Assembly (NCBI RefSeq): GCF_963662555.1
Contig: NZ_OY759719.1
Coordinates: 2,438,985-2,502,984 of the forward strand
Length of the DNA stretch: 64,000 nt
DNA from: Thiomicrorhabdus sp.
GTDB lineage: Bacteria > Pseudomonadota > Gammaproteobacteria > Thiomicrospirales > Thiomicrospiraceae
Direction: 5' to 3'
This document shows positions 9,008 to 17,983 of the stretch, one piece after another. The notes beneath the pieces were generated by a model. It was not told the origin of the DNA and did not search any database. It saw nothing but the letters and a program-made list of their open reading frames with translations. Every line of letters starts with the position of its first letter. Within the stretch, counting starts at the first letter, position 1. Position numbers and translations under genes: made by a program.

Positions 9008-9904
9008 CTAACTCAAAACTTCTTGTAAATCTTCAATTGATGGTGCAAAGCAGTAAGAGCCTGTTACCGCAGTTGAGTAATTAAGTAGCTGGTCAATAAC
9101 CCCTTCTTCATTATGCCCATACATACTTTCCAGTTGCGTGGTAAAACGTTTTAGCTCACAAGCAAACGCCAAATAGAGCAACCCGTGTTGTTTAACGCTT
9201 CCAAAAGGTGCAGAACGACGATAAACTTTCATCGCTACGCCATCCACCTTTAAGTCGGTTCGGCTTACATGAGAATCAACAGGCATGGCGTCACCTTCCA
9301 ATTCTTCATTCTCAATTTTGGTGCGGCCAACCACCGCTTCTTGGCAATGCACAGGCACTTGATTCCACTTTTCCATATTATGCACCCACTTCTCACTCAT
9401 CACCAAGCTGCCTCCTTCACCAGGCAGGCCTGCAGGAATTAAAGCGGCATCACGTTTTAGCTCGTCGGTTTTAGGGTTGGCGGTACCATCTTCAAAGCCA
9501 ATTATGTCCATATGATTATGGTAGTCAAAACCACGTTCATCCAAAGTCAACTTAGCAACAGATTTCATCTTTTGTTGAATGTGCATGGCTTGATCAAAGA
9601 CCTCCGCCACATCTTCACCTTGCAACCAGAAAAACAAGTCCGTTTGTGTAGACGGTGCTCTATGGCCGCCCTCTGTGGCTCTTACTTCATAAAAATCCTC
9701 TAGGGTCGCAGGCAACCAAGCGGGCTGTAATTTACTCCATGCAGATTTACCAAAGGAAATCACCACTGAGACTGTTTTAGATTGCAAAGCATCGCTAATT
9801 GCGGCTTTGATTTCTTGGATTTCAGCCTCTTTTAAACGGTATTCTAAAAAATACATATGTTTAGCGGATTCATAAAAAATGCCAGCTTGCGGTGTTTTGT
9901 TCAT
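9008..9904 (-). CDS. Dyp-type haem peroxidase (YfeX-like)
   Basis: Dye-decolourising peroxidase family. Characteristic elements are the distal GFEDGTANP motif (about residues 135-143), with the catalytic Asp, and DSHVSRTD (about 211-218), in the region of the proximal haem-ligand His. No Sec or Tat signal is visible, so it is probably cytoplasmic and of the P/B type. The length of 298 residues is normal for that class. The physiological substrate of such enzymes is often unknown. It reads towards hslO, and yaaA lies upstream in the same direction after 46 bases, so the two could share a transcript. YaaA is implicated in limiting intracellular iron under peroxide stress in E. coli, which would suit a peroxidase partner. 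Confidence 0.9.
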   Translation of the reverse strand: MNKTPQAGIFYESAKHMYFLEYRLKEAEIQEIKAAISDALQSKTVSVVISFGKSAWSKLQPAWLPATLEDFYEVRATEGGHRAPSTQTDLFFWLQGEDVAEVFDQAMHIQQKMKSVAKLTLDERGFDYHNHMDIIGFEDGTANPKTDELKRDAALIPAGLPGEGGSLVMSEKWVHNMEKWNQVPVHCQEAVVGRTKIENEELEGDAMPVDSHVSRTDLKVDGVAMKVYRRSAPFGSVKQHGLLYLAFACELKRFTTQLESMYGHNEEGVIDQLLNYSTAVTGSYCFAPSIEDLQEVLS

Positions 9905-9950
9905 AAGGTTACCTTATTTAAATCTTTCAATCTTAAATGTGTTTAAAAAA

Positions 9951-10727
9951 CTAATCTTCAATTTTACGTGTAAAAACCCAATCCGTTTCTGAGGACATTT
10001 CAGGGTTAAACTTATATCCATCGGTATCAAAATATTTTAAATCTTCAGCATTTTCTACCTGATTATCTGCCGCGTAACGTGCCATTAGACCGCGTGCTTT
10101 TTTAGCGTAAAAACTAATAATTTTATATTGACCATTTTTCCAATCTTTAAAGATTGGAGTAATAATGCGACCATTAAGCTCTTTCTTTTTTACGGCTTTA
10201 AAATATTCATTAGAAGCTAAATTAACCAATGTTTTACTCTCTTGTTCAGCCAAGAGTTTGTTTAACTGTTCAGTAATTTGACTCCCCCAAAAAGTGTATA
10301 AATCCTTGCCTTTTTGATTGGCAAACTTTGTACCCATCTCTAAACGATATGGCAACATATCATCACAAGGCTTTAACAAACCATATAAACCCGACAAAAT
10401 GGCCAAGTGGTTTTGAATGTATTCAATGCCCTTTTCACTTAAAGAATAGGCATCTAATCCTTGATAAACATCACCTTTAAATAACCACGCCGCTTGTTTG
10501 GCTTTGTCTTTTGGAAAAGGCATTGTCCAATCTTGAAAACGCTCGTAGTTTAGCTCTGAAAGCTTTTCACTGATGTGCATCATCTGCCCAATTTCAACAG
10601 GCCCAACACCTTTCAATTCATCAATTAATTGAGCCGCTTCATTTAATAAAGCACCTTTGGTGTGCAAATCAGTTTGCACTGGCGTAGATTCATCTAAAGC
10701 TTTTGCTGGCGATACAACCATTAACAT
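9951..10727 (-). CDS. yaaA: Peroxide stress protein YaaA (UPF0246)
   Basis: Protein of 258 residues of the YaaA family, recognised by the N-terminal [12 protein letters not shown], the [20 protein letters not shown] segment in the middle, and the [11 protein letters not shown] motif. In E. coli the protein lowers intracellular iron and oxidative damage during peroxide stress and binds DNA. Here it is upstream of the Dyp peroxidase on the same strand, consistent with a shared oxidative-stress role (inference). An AAAAGGACATCCCC stretch before the ATG provides the ribosome binding site. Confidence 0.93.
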   Translation of the reverse strand: MLMVVSPAKALDESTPVQTDLHTKGALLNEAAQLIDELKGVGPVEIGQMMHISEKLSELNYERFQDWTMPFPKDKAKQAAWLFKGDVYQGLDAYSLSEKGIEYIQNHLAILSGLYGLLKPCDDMLPYRLEMGTKFANQKGKDLYTFWGSQITEQLNKLLAEQESKTLVNLASNEYFKAVKKKELNGRIITPIFKDWKNGQYKIISFYAKKARGLMARYAADNQVENAEDLKYFDTDGYKFNPEMSSETDWVFTRKIED

Positions 10728-10897
10728 TGGGGATGTCCTTTTCTCTTATTCTATTTTAAAAAATAATAAATTAACCTAAATTATAAACGATGCAATCCAG
10801 TTACTGGTTTGTAAAGATTAATTAAGATGATAGATTTTTTGATTAGTTCGCATACAATGCGTCAGTATCTATCAAACTTCAACAAATAGGATTTACC

Positions 10898-11758
10898 ATG
10901 TCACCAGATATTTTAACTAAAGTCATTCTGCCGCTATCTTTATTTCTAATCATGTTTGGCATGGGCTTATCCTTAAAAATCGCAGACTTTAAAAATGTCG
11001 CAAAATCTCCTAAAGCTTTTAGTATTGGCATCATTGGGCAAATGATTTTATTACCCATTGTGGCATTCCTGATTGCCATAACACTCTCTTTACCACCAGA
11101 AATTGCTGTCGGTTTAATGATTATTGCTTTAGCACCAGGGGGTGCAACCTCTAATATGTTTACCTATTTATCCAAGGGTGACACTTCCTTATCTATCTCA
11201 TTAACCGCAGTAGTCAGTGTCATTACGCCTTTTACTATTCCAGTTATTGCCGCATTAAGCATGAGTTATTTTATGGGTAATAGCACAGAATTTAACCTAC
11301 CCATTGCCAAAACCATTATTCAGTTATTAGTAATTACCGTTGTACCCGTTGCTATAGGTATGTTTGTTCTTTCTCGCTGGTCTAACGCAGCCGCAAAAAT
11401 GGAAAACTTTTTAAAATGGTTTTCTGTGCTGTTCTTAATGTTAATTATTATGTTGATTGTGCTTAAAAATAAAGACAATGTTTTAGACTTTTTTGCTCAA
11501 GCGGGTTTAGCCACTTTGTTATTGAATGTACTGGTTTTAATATTAGGTTATCAATTAGCCAAAGCGGCTAAACTAAGCCACCCGCAAGCCGTATCGATTG
11601 GTTTTGAAATAGGTATTCAAAACGGTACCTTGGCATTATTAGTTGCTGGTACTCTTATTGGCAACGAAGCAATGATGATTCCTGCAGTAACCTACTCTTT
11701 AATTATGTTTATAACTGGAGCGGCATTTGGCTGGTGGATGAAAAACTCAAAGAATTAA
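10898..11758 (+). CDS. BASS family sodium symporter
   Basis: Inner-membrane protein of 286 residues with about nine to ten membrane segments, of the bile acid:sodium symporter superfamily. The segments LAPGGATSNMFTYLSKGDTSLSI (seen at about 83-105) and GFEIGIQNGTLALLV (about 240-254) correspond to the two conserved crossover regions that bind sodium. Bacterial members carry organic anions; the substrate here cannot be told. It stands alone, divergent from yaaA, with an AAATAGGA ribosome binding site region before the ATG. Confidence 0.88.
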   Translation: MSPDILTKVILPLSLFLIMFGMGLSLKIADFKNVAKSPKAFSIGIIGQMILLPIVAFLIAITLSLPPEIAVGLMIIALAPGGATSNMFTYLSKGDTSLSISLTAVVSVITPFTIPVIAALSMSYFMGNSTEFNLPIAKTIIQLLVITVVPVAIGMFVLSRWSNAAAKMENFLKWFSVLFLMLIIMLIVLKNKDNVLDFFAQAGLATLLLNVLVLILGYQLAKAAKLSHPQAVSIGFEIGIQNGTLALLVAGTLIGNEAMMIPAVTYSLIMFITGAAFGWWMKNSKN

Positions 11759-12061
11759 CCATTTAAATTCATGCAGTTATACTTATAACCACCTAAATTA
11801 AAATTGTCTTTTTATTTTAATATTGTCATTTTAATTTCACTTTTATTATCAATAAATGTGTATATAATGGGATTCGTAAGATTAAGTGCACTATTTTTTG
11901 TTTTTCCATTTCGTTCGTTTTCGTTTCGCTCTGATTTTCAATAAGTAACTGCAAGATCTACAGATGTCTGCCTGAATATTCAGGCATGTTTTACTTATTA
12001 AAGACCTTTATTTTGTTGGGCAATATCTCAACAAAGGTCTGTGAAAAATTAGGATTAGATT
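11759..12061 (+). promoter_or_regulatory. cspA upstream region with candidate -10 and structured leader
   Basis: A consensus TATAAT stands at 11863-11868, giving a leader of nearly 190 bases, as is usual for cold-shock mRNAs. Two inverted repeats lie in it. A perfect 18-base palindrome, TGCCTGAATATTCAGGCA, lies at 11969-11986. A bulged hairpin pairs AGACCTTT (12002-12009) and an inner TTGTTG with CAACAAAGGTCT (ending 12040). The second ends 21 bases before the ATG. Such structures could control translation by temperature, but no clear -35 or cold-box sequence was found. Confidence 0.55.
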
Positions 12062-12274
12062 ATGTCTACCACTACTGGCACCGTAAAATGGTTTAACGAA
12101 ACAAAAGGCTTTGGTTTTATCGCACAAGATTCAGGACCTGATGTATTCGCTCACTTCAGTCAAATCACAGGATCTGGCTTTAAGACTCTTGCAGAGGGTC
12201 AGAAAGTTAAGTTTACTGTTACTGACGGTCAAAAAGGACCACAAGCAGAAAACATCGAAGTTATTGAAGGTTAA
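12062..12274 (+). CDS. Cold-shock protein, CspA family
   Basis: Single cold-shock domain of 70 residues. RNP1 (KGFGFIAQD, about residues 15-23) and RNP2 (DVFAHFS, about 27-33) are both intact, and [15 protein letters not shown] is the family hallmark. It binds single-stranded RNA or DNA and melts mRNA structure. The long structured leader and the strong terminator after it make it a monocistronic unit. Whether it is cold-induced or constitutive cannot be told from sequence. Confidence 0.96.
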   Translation: MSTTTGTVKWFNETKGFGFIAQDSGPDVFAHFSQITGSGFKTLAEGQKVKFTVTDGQKGPQAENIEVIEG

Positions 12275-12294
12275 TCTTTCATTCTTCATGGCAT

Positions 12295-12332
12295 AAAAAA
12301 AGGCCTGAATGGTTTTCCATTCAGGCCTTTTT
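12295..12332 (+). terminator. Strong terminator after the cold-shock gene
   Basis: AAAAAAGGCCTGAATGG pairs with CCATTCAGGCCTTTTT around a TTTT loop. The A-run on one side and T-run on the other allow function in both directions. The stem contains AGGCCT, the centre of the iterated palindrome. Confidence 0.95.
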
Positions 12333-12437
12333 GCTTTTTGGCTTAGCTTATTGCTCGCAACTTGTTACTTAAACAACCAAGCTAAACCAAAATAATTTAG
12401 AACGCTACAAATCAATCTGTATACCCTAAATGTTTAA

Positions 12438-12704
12438 TCACACTGCATCTGGCGTTAAGCCCACTGTTTCTAAGAAATGACGCAATTGAGTAATATCAGC
12501 TTTATCTGCAAGTTCATGCCCATGATGCGGTAACCCTAAAACAAGTTCTTGATCTTTAAAAAAAATCTTAGCTTTATTGCTATTAGATACTTCAATTGTC
12601 GCACCAAAATGCTCTAAAGTATGTTGCAATTTCTTCCAATCAACATTCGTTGCGATTGGGTGTGCAAATACTTTTTCAATAATAGCTCTGTGCTTATGGC
12701 TCAT
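12438..12704 (-). CDS. Small HicA-like protein, no partner seen
   Basis: A protein of 88 residues beginning MSHKHRAIIEKVFAHP. The pattern of a DWKKLQHTLEHFGATIE segment, a short beta region and a PHHGHEL motif resembles a group of proteobacterial proteins annotated as HicA-like. HicA toxins have a double-stranded RNA-binding-like fold with an essential His. No HicB-like antitoxin is adjacent: the flanking genes are the cold-shock gene and rluF. It may therefore have another role. The ATG is preceded by AAAAAGGAAAA. The family assignment comes from memory of similar sequences and is uncertain. Confidence 0.6.
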   Translation of the reverse strand: MSHKHRAIIEKVFAHPIATNVDWKKLQHTLEHFGATIEVSNSNKAKIFFKDQELVLGLPHHGHELADKADITQLRHFLETVGLTPDAV

Positions 12705-12858
12705 ATATTTTCCTTTTTCTGAGTTCTTAGTTGTTTTTATATTTAATATCTATTGGGTTAATTACATTTTAAAACTCTATGGAATAAAACACACACTTTT
12801 CATGTAAAAAGTTATCTCAAATTAACCTAAAAAATAACTCGGTACTTTACTCAATACC

Positions 12859-13581
12859 TTAGTCGGTAGCTATATCTAATTTAACAAGCAATTTATACGT
12901 TTCCTCTTCACTTAAAAGGCAGGTATCACCCTCGGTTAATTGACCTAGAGTAAAATTCATAATTTGAATTCTCTGCAAACGCAACACTCTATAACCTAAC
13001 ACTTTGCACATTCTTCTTATTTGTAAGTTTAGGCCTTGAGTTAAGGTAATTTGAAAACACATCTCATCCAATAATTCGACTTCACACGGTAAAGTAACCG
13101 TATCTAAAATTGCCACACCAGATTCCATGGAATCTTTAAATGACTCAGTTAATGTTTTATCAACCCAAACCTTATAGACTTTTTGATGTTTATTTTCGGC
13201 TCGCATGATTTTATTAACGCTATCACCTTGATTGGTTAATAGCATTAAGCCTTCAGAGTCTTTATCTAAACGACCAACCGCAAATACACGCTGAGGATAA
13301 TTCACCGCTTGTTCAATATTATTTTTAACTGATAAATCGTGTGTACAAACAACACCTACAGGCTTGTGATACAACAAAAAAATGGGTTTTGGACGTGATT
13401 TAATCACTTGATTATCGACTTCAACCAAATCATCTTTAAAGACTTTTTGGCCAAAATGAGCGGGCTCGCCATTAATTTGAACTCTATGTTCAGCAATGAA
13501 TTGATCTGCTTGTTTGCGAGAACAAACACCCATTTCACTGAGCCATTTATTAATACGAGTAGAATAATTGTTAGGGCTCAA
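12859..13581 (-). CDS. rluF: 23S rRNA pseudouridine synthase, RluF type
   Basis: RsuA-family pseudouridine synthase. An N-terminal S4 RNA-binding domain (RINKWLSEMGVCSRKQAD) is followed by the catalytic domain with GRLDKDSEGLMLLTN, holding the catalytic Asp. The C-terminal part has the NLQIRRMCKVLGYRV motif. The closest resemblance is to RluF, which modifies U2604 of 23S rRNA; a paralogue such as RluB or RsuA is possible. No in-frame ATG exists at the 5' end. I place the start at the TTG at 13581, which gives 8 residues before the S4 domain, as in RluF. The alternative TTG at 13635 would put a copy of the palindrome inside the coding region. Confidence 0.85.
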   Translation of the reverse strand: MSPNNYSTRINKWLSEMGVCSRKQADQFIAEHRVQINGEPAHFGQKVFKDDLVEVDNQVIKSRPKPIFLLYHKPVGVVCTHDLSVKNNIEQAVNYPQRVFAVGRLDKDSEGLMLLTNQGDSVNKIMRAENKHQKVYKVWVDKTLTESFKDSMESGVAILDTVTLPCEVELLDEMCFQITLTQGLNLQIRRMCKVLGYRVLRLQRIQIMNFTLGQLTEGDTCLLSEEETYKLLVKLDIATD

Positions 13582-13590
13582 AACAGAAAC

Positions 13591-13602
13591 ACCAGGCCTG
13601 GT
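13591..13602. repeat. Iterated palindrome, exact copy 3
   Basis: ACCAGGCCTGGTAAA between murU and the favoured rluF start. If rluF began at 13635, this copy would be translated as T-R-P-G. Its position just upstream of the S4 domain argues for the shorter rluF. Confidence 0.9.
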
Positions 13603-13652
13603 AAATTTATAAACAGAATGATAGCTGAGTAGCAAAATTCATCTTTAAGCCA

Positions 13653-14357
13653 TTATGGACAAACAATTGACTCGGTTGCCTGTAAACGCTCAATTGTTCC
13701 AATATCTGACCACAATGCAGTTTCAATTTGCCCACTCATTTTTTGTAACTGCATGGCCTCACGTAAAATAGGGGCGAGAGGAATAAAATCGACCTCTTTA
13801 TTAGCAAACAGATGCGGGTGCAAAATACTCAAACCTGCAAAGGTATATTCCCCCTGCGGAGTCACATTTTGTTGCTCATCCAATCCAAAATCACCTTTAG
13901 CATTATGGTCTGGACTTGGCACTAAAACCAAACGACCAAGTTGGTTAGCATTTGGATTTAACTGCATTTGCTCGGCCTGTTTTACCAGGCCTGTATAATC
14001 TATTTCACTGTACACATCACCATTCACCACTAAAAAAGGATGTTGTCCCAAAAAAGGTAACGCATTGATGATACCGCCAGCCGTCTCTAACCCACCTTCT
14101 GGCTCTGGTGAATAGATAATTTGAATATTCCAACGTGATCCATCACCCAAGGTTTGCTCTAATTTATGGCCTAACCACGCATGGTTAATCACAATTCTTT
14201 GCACACCGGCATGGACTAATTTTTCAATGTGGTATTCAATCAGTGGTTTACCGCATAGCTCAACTAAAGGCTTAGGAATGGAGTCTGTAATTGGACGTAA
14301 ACGCTTGCCACGGCCAGCGGCTAAAATCATTGCGGTTACCATTGGTGTTACTGGCAT
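13653..14357 (-). CDS. murU: N-acetylmuramate-1-phosphate uridylyltransferase MurU
   Basis: Sugar-1-phosphate nucleotidyltransferase of 234 residues. The N-terminal nucleotide-binding motif ILAAGRGKRLRPITDSIPKPL (within about residues 11-31) and VVNGDVYS (metal-binding Asp, near 109) are clear. In Pseudomonas the MurU/AmgK pair converts recycled MurNAc through MurNAc-1-phosphate to UDP-MurNAc, bypassing de novo synthesis. The same pairing with a sugar kinase and the position next to lptD as in Pseudomonas support MurU over a generic mannose-1-phosphate enzyme. The ATG at 14357 is preceded by AAAGGG. A near copy of the palindrome lies inside the gene, encoding TGLV. Confidence 0.87.
   Translation of the reverse strand: MPVTPMVTAMILAAGRGKRLRPITDSIPKPLVELCGKPLIEYHIEKLVHAGVQRIVINHAWLGHKLEQTLGDGSRWNIQIIYSPEPEGGLETAGGIINALPFLGQHPFLVVNGDVYSEIDYTGLVKQAEQMQLNPNANQLGRLVLVPSPDHNAKGDFGLDEQQNVTPQGEYTFAGLSILHPHLFANKEVDFIPLAPILREAMQLQKMSGQIETALWSDIGTIERLQATESIVCP
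13984..13993. repeat. Near copy of the palindrome inside murU
   Basis: TTTACCAGGCCTGTATAA: the left arm and centre are intact, and the right arm departs after CTG. On the coding strand it reads ACA GGC CTG GTA AAA (T-G-L-V-K). Confidence 0.6.
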
Positions 14358-14452
14358 GTTTTAACGCCCTTTGTTTTGAACGGTTTCGTTTTTAATAAAT
14401 AAACTTAAAAAAATCAGGCGACTTTTAATTTTATAAGTCGCTTCAAAAACAG

Positions 14453-15472
14453 TTAATTAAATTTTGGCAGTACTTTGTTTTCTACTAAATCAACCAGACT
14501 GTGCATTTCTGAATATTGAGCACCCACTTTAGCAATGTAGTTAAGCGTCAAAGGAATATCATTTAAATAGCCATCTTTGCCGTCACGATGAAATAATCGA
14601 GCAAAAATACCCGAGGCTTTTAAGTGTCGTTGAATACCCATTAAATCCATAGATTTTTGAAAGCCAGACCACTCATCTCGTTGCATCACCTTTGCCGTAC
14701 AAAGTTGTAAAAAATAGTTACGTTGCCACTCAGTGACTTGCTGTTCTGGCCAAGCGATATAACAATCCCTTAACATTGATACCGCGTCATAGGTAATCGG
14801 TCCTTTTACTGCATCCTGAAAATCTAGAATACCTGGATTACCTTGCTCTACCACCATTAAATTGCGACTATGATAATCTCTATGAACATAGGCTTGTGGC
14901 TGTTTTAGTGCCGATTTTATTAATGTACGTTGAGTATTTTCCCAGGCCTGGTGTTCTAGTTTATCGAACCCAATTGCTAAGTGTTTATCTAACAGCCAGT
15001 CAGGAAATAATGACATTTCAGTAGTCAGCAGTTTTTGATCATACTCGGGCAGGCTGTTTGCCGCATCATTACCTTTAGTTTGCAACGTTACCAAAGCGGT
15101 TAAGGCATCACCATAAAGTTGCTCAGCTTGGCTTTCAACTCTTTTTTCTAGTTCAGAAAGATAGGTGGTGTTACCCAGATCTGAGAGTAATAAAAATCCT
15201 TGCTCTAGGTTTTGAGCCAGCACTTTGGGCACATTTAAACCCATATTTACTAACTGATTTGAAACTCTTATAAAGGGTTGGCAATCTTCATGTTCAACGG
15301 GGGCATCCATAATAATATAGTTATGTTTGCCAGCATTGCCTTGGGCCTCAATTCTAAAGTAACGTCTAAAGCTCGCATCAGCAGAAGCTGGTTCTGGATT
15401 GCTCACATCACAATCCTGTAAAATGGGCAAACTTTGAAGCCAATTCAACATCATTTGAAATCTTTCATTCAT
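14453..15472 (-). CDS. amgK: Anomeric MurNAc/GlcNAc kinase AmgK
   Basis: Aminoglycoside-phosphotransferase-fold kinase of 339 residues. The catalytic loop VHRDYHSRNLMV (about residues 197-208), holding the catalytic Asp, and GILDFQDAVKGP (about 214-225), with the metal-binding Asp, are intact. In Pseudomonas putida, AmgK phosphorylates recycled MurNAc and GlcNAc at C1, feeding MurU, the next gene downstream here. It is divergent from lptD with a 57-base gap that must hold both promoters. A near copy of the palindrome encodes HQAWE inside the gene. Confidence 0.88.
   Translation of the reverse strand: MNERFQMMLNWLQSLPILQDCDVSNPEPASADASFRRYFRIEAQGNAGKHNYIIMDAPVEHEDCQPFIRVSNQLVNMGLNVPKVLAQNLEQGFLLLSDLGNTTYLSELEKRVESQAEQLYGDALTALVTLQTKGNDAANSLPEYDQKLLTTEMSLFPDWLLDKHLAIGFDKLEHQAWENTQRTLIKSALKQPQAYVHRDYHSRNLMVVEQGNPGILDFQDAVKGPITYDAVSMLRDCYIAWPEQQVTEWQRNYFLQLCTAKVMQRDEWSGFQKSMDLMGIQRHLKASGIFARLFHRDGKDGYLNDIPLTLNYIAKVGAQYSEMHSLVDLVENKVLPKFN
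14941..14952. repeat. Near copy of the palindrome inside amgK
   Basis: CCCAGGCCTGGT, one base off the core. The coding strand reads CAC CAG GCC TGG GAA (H-Q-A-W-E), the same frame as the copies inside valS and xerD. Confidence 0.7.
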
Positions 15473-15529
15473 TGGGTAAATACTCGGTTAAAATAAGCAA
15501 TTCGTGAATAATTAATGATTCTCTATTAG

Positions 15530-17947
15530 ATGTCAAATGCTGAGTCACATTTTGTAATGCAAAAAAATCGTCAACAAGGGCTTTTTCAGCCTAAAATTCC
15601 AGTTAAAGCATTACTTTTTGTTTTATGTTTTCTCTCATTCAATGCCTGGTCTGCTTCAGAAAACCAAGCAGATTCCGTTAATCCCACTATCGTTAACTCT
15701 AATACAGTTAACCCCAATGCTACTCTGTTAGATAACAACCCTTGTGCTCCTGCACTGATTGCTGAACCTCAAAAGATTCCTGCTGTTATTAAAAATACCA
15801 AAACAAAAACACCTGCAGAACAACATATTGAAGCCGACAAACTTTCGCAACCAGACAATAACCAGTATTTATTGGAGGGGTCAGCGGTCTTTAAACAACC
15901 TGGGCTGGTGGTGTTAAGTGATAAGGCGTTGTTTAATAAACAACAACAAACAGCTCAATTTGATGGACATATAGAAGTACATCAACCAGACATTACCATT
16001 ACCGCTCAACAGGCTAAAATTAATAATCAACAGAAAACAGCGGTTCTAACAGACACTAAATATCAAATATTGCCAAGTCGTGTGCATGGTAAGTCTAAAC
16101 AAATTAGCATCGATGAAAAAGCCCAACAAGCTGCGCTAGCCCGTGCTTCTTTAACCACCTGTAAAGTCAATTCTGATAAATCAGTAGATTGGGATTTAAA
16201 ATCTGATGAATTAACCATCAACAATAAAACTCGCCGTGTGGTCGGTAAAAACACCACCATCTACTTTAAAGATATACCCGTTTTTTACACGCCTTATTTT
16301 GATTACCCTTTAGACGATAGAGCTAGCGGTTTGCTATTTCCTGAAATTGGTAGTTATAAATCCATAACCCAAAATTCCAGTAACCAATATATTAAAATTC
16401 CGTATTACTTCAATATCGCCCCCAATATGGATGACACCTTAACTGCCATACCTATGACACAACGCGGTTTAGCGGTTGAAAACGAATTTAGATATCTCAG
16501 CAAAGATTATGGCATTACCCATAAAGCACAAATCACCTTAACAGGCCTGCAAGATCAGCTAACCAAATCAGAAGGCCTGGTATCAGCTGACACTGATGGC
16601 AACTTAGTTTACGGCGATAAAATCTCTGATCGTTGGCGAGCAAGCATTAAAGCAGAACAAAACTGGGGGCATGGTTTTAGTAGTAACATTAATTGGGATG
16701 AAGTGTCTGATGAAAACTTTTTTGCCGATATCCCAGTGCAAAATGAGCTAAAAACAGCATCACAAAAACTGAGAACAGCTCAACTTAATTACCAAAATGG
16801 TGACTTTAGCTCTTACATTCAATTACTGAGCTATTTGCGTTTACAAAATGCCGCAGTTAACTATGAAAAACGTCCAGAAATTGGTGCCAGTTATAGCAAA
16901 TACTTTAATCATTTTAATATGGAATTAAATGCAACGGCTACCGAGTTTGTTAACCCCGTTTCTAGCGTTGGAAAACCAGAAGCCACTCGTTTACACTTTG
17001 CCCCCACACTCACCCATAAAGTAGAAAATAATTATGGTTATTTGCAAACCACCCTAGTGGCTAACGAAACCCAATACTTTATGAAAAACAATGGCTACAA
17101 TCCTGCCAATGAAAGTAATATTGAGCGTTTTATTCCGCAATTTGCTGTGCGTGGTGGCTTAACTTTTGAAAGAGACGTTACTCTCGCAGGCCAAAACTTT
17201 ACCCAAACGTTAGAACCTGAAATTCAATATCTTTATACTCCTTATGAAGATCAATCCAATATTGCATTATTTGATACAGATAATCGCAGTCTTGCTTTTA
17301 GCAACTTATTTGAGCTTAACCGTTTTACCGGTTATGACCGTATTGGTGATACATCACAGATTGCCACCGCTTTAACCACTAAACTATTAACCCCACAAGG
17401 GCTAAAAGTAGCTGAAGCTGGTATTGGACAAATCGCTTATTTAGCTGACCGAAAAGTTACCTTAACCAACACACCAGAAACCGATGGCTTTTCAGATATT
17501 TTTGTCAAGTTTGGCCTAAACCTTCAAGATTGGTACGCCTCTTCAACCATACAGCTTGACCGCAGTAAATACACCTTAACCAATGCGAATAACCGTATTA
17601 GATGGCAACCATCAAAAGCGACCACAATCTTAGTCAACCACACTTTAACCAATAGAAATGAACCTGATGAAACTGAAATGATTTCAATGGGTGGTTATAC
17701 TAAAATCAATAACACTTGGAACCTGGGTTTATACAGCAGTTATGACCTGCGTGAAAAAGATTTATATGAAACACAAATCGGTTTACGATACGACTCTTGT
17801 TGTTGGGCAGCAGAAATTATTGCAGAACGCACACAACTCGAAAATGGCTTGTATAATGATGGCATTCAAATTCAGTTTGAGCTTAAAGGGCTAAGCTCTT
17901 CTGGTAGCAAATTTCAACAAGACCTAAACAAAAGACTTAATTTTTAA
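15530..17947 (+). CDS. lptD: LPS assembly outer-membrane protein LptD
   Basis: Outer-membrane barrel that receives lipopolysaccharide from the periplasmic Lpt bridge and, with LptE, inserts it into the outer leaflet. A hydrophobic signal segment (VKALLFVLCFLSFNAWS, about residues 25-41) precedes a low-complexity spacer. The OstA/LptA-like beta-jellyroll (about 105-250) and the C-terminal barrel follow. The cysteines for the interdomain disulfides are present: one near the N-terminus (NNPC), one after the jellyroll (TTCK) and an adjacent pair near the C-terminus (DSCCW). The length of 805 residues is normal. The start may be either ATG at 15530 or 15557; neither has a strong ribosome binding site. 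Confidence 0.95.
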   Translation: MSNAESHFVMQKNRQQGLFQPKIPVKALLFVLCFLSFNAWSASENQADSVNPTIVNSNTVNPNATLLDNNPCAPALIAEPQKIPAVIKNTKTKTPAEQHIEADKLSQPDNNQYLLEGSAVFKQPGLVVLSDKALFNKQQQTAQFDGHIEVHQPDITITAQQAKINNQQKTAVLTDTKYQILPSRVHGKSKQISIDEKAQQAALARASLTTCKVNSDKSVDWDLKSDELTINNKTRRVVGKNTTIYFKDIPVFYTPYFDYPLDDRASGLLFPEIGSYKSITQNSSNQYIKIPYYFNIAPNMDDTLTAIPMTQRGLAVENEFRYLSKDYGITHKAQITLTGLQDQLTKSEGLVSADTDGNLVYGDKISDRWRASIKAEQNWGHGFSSNINWDEVSDENFFADIPVQNELKTASQKLRTAQLNYQNGDFSSYIQLLSYLRLQNAAVNYEKRPEIGASYSKYFNHFNMELNATATEFVNPVSSVGKPEATRLHFAPTLTHKVENNYGYLQTTLVANETQYFMKNNGYNPANESNIERFIPQFAVRGGLTFERDVTLAGQNFTQTLEPEIQYLYTPYEDQSNIALFDTDNRSLAFSNLFELNRFTGYDRIGDTSQIATALTTKLLTPQGLKVAEAGIGQIAYLADRKVTLTNTPETDGFSDIFVKFGLNLQDWYASSTIQLDRSKYTLTNANNRIRWQPSKATTILVNHTLTNRNEPDETEMISMGGYTKINNTWNLGLYSSYDLREKDLYETQIGLRYDSCCWAAEIIAERTQLENGLYNDGIQIQFELKGLSSSGSKFQQDLNKRLNF

Positions 17948-17983
17948 ACAAGTCTCTTAACTAAGGCTTTAAAAGGCAAACGC

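Noticed and set aside
8881..9084. Plus-strand ORF of 67 codons after hslO
   Set aside because: It runs across the hslO end, the palindrome and the antisense of the Dyp gene, has no ribosome binding site and a low-complexity Lys/Asn composition.
9421..9436. GCAGGCCTGC words inside genes (also at 2781, 19845)
   Set aside because: They share only the AGGCCT centre with the repeat and mostly reflect Ala-Gly-Leu codons; I did not count them as copies.
10839..10858. Promoter TTGATT...TACAAT before the BASS transporter gene
   Set aside because: The spacer is only 8 bases, too short for a sigma-70 promoter.
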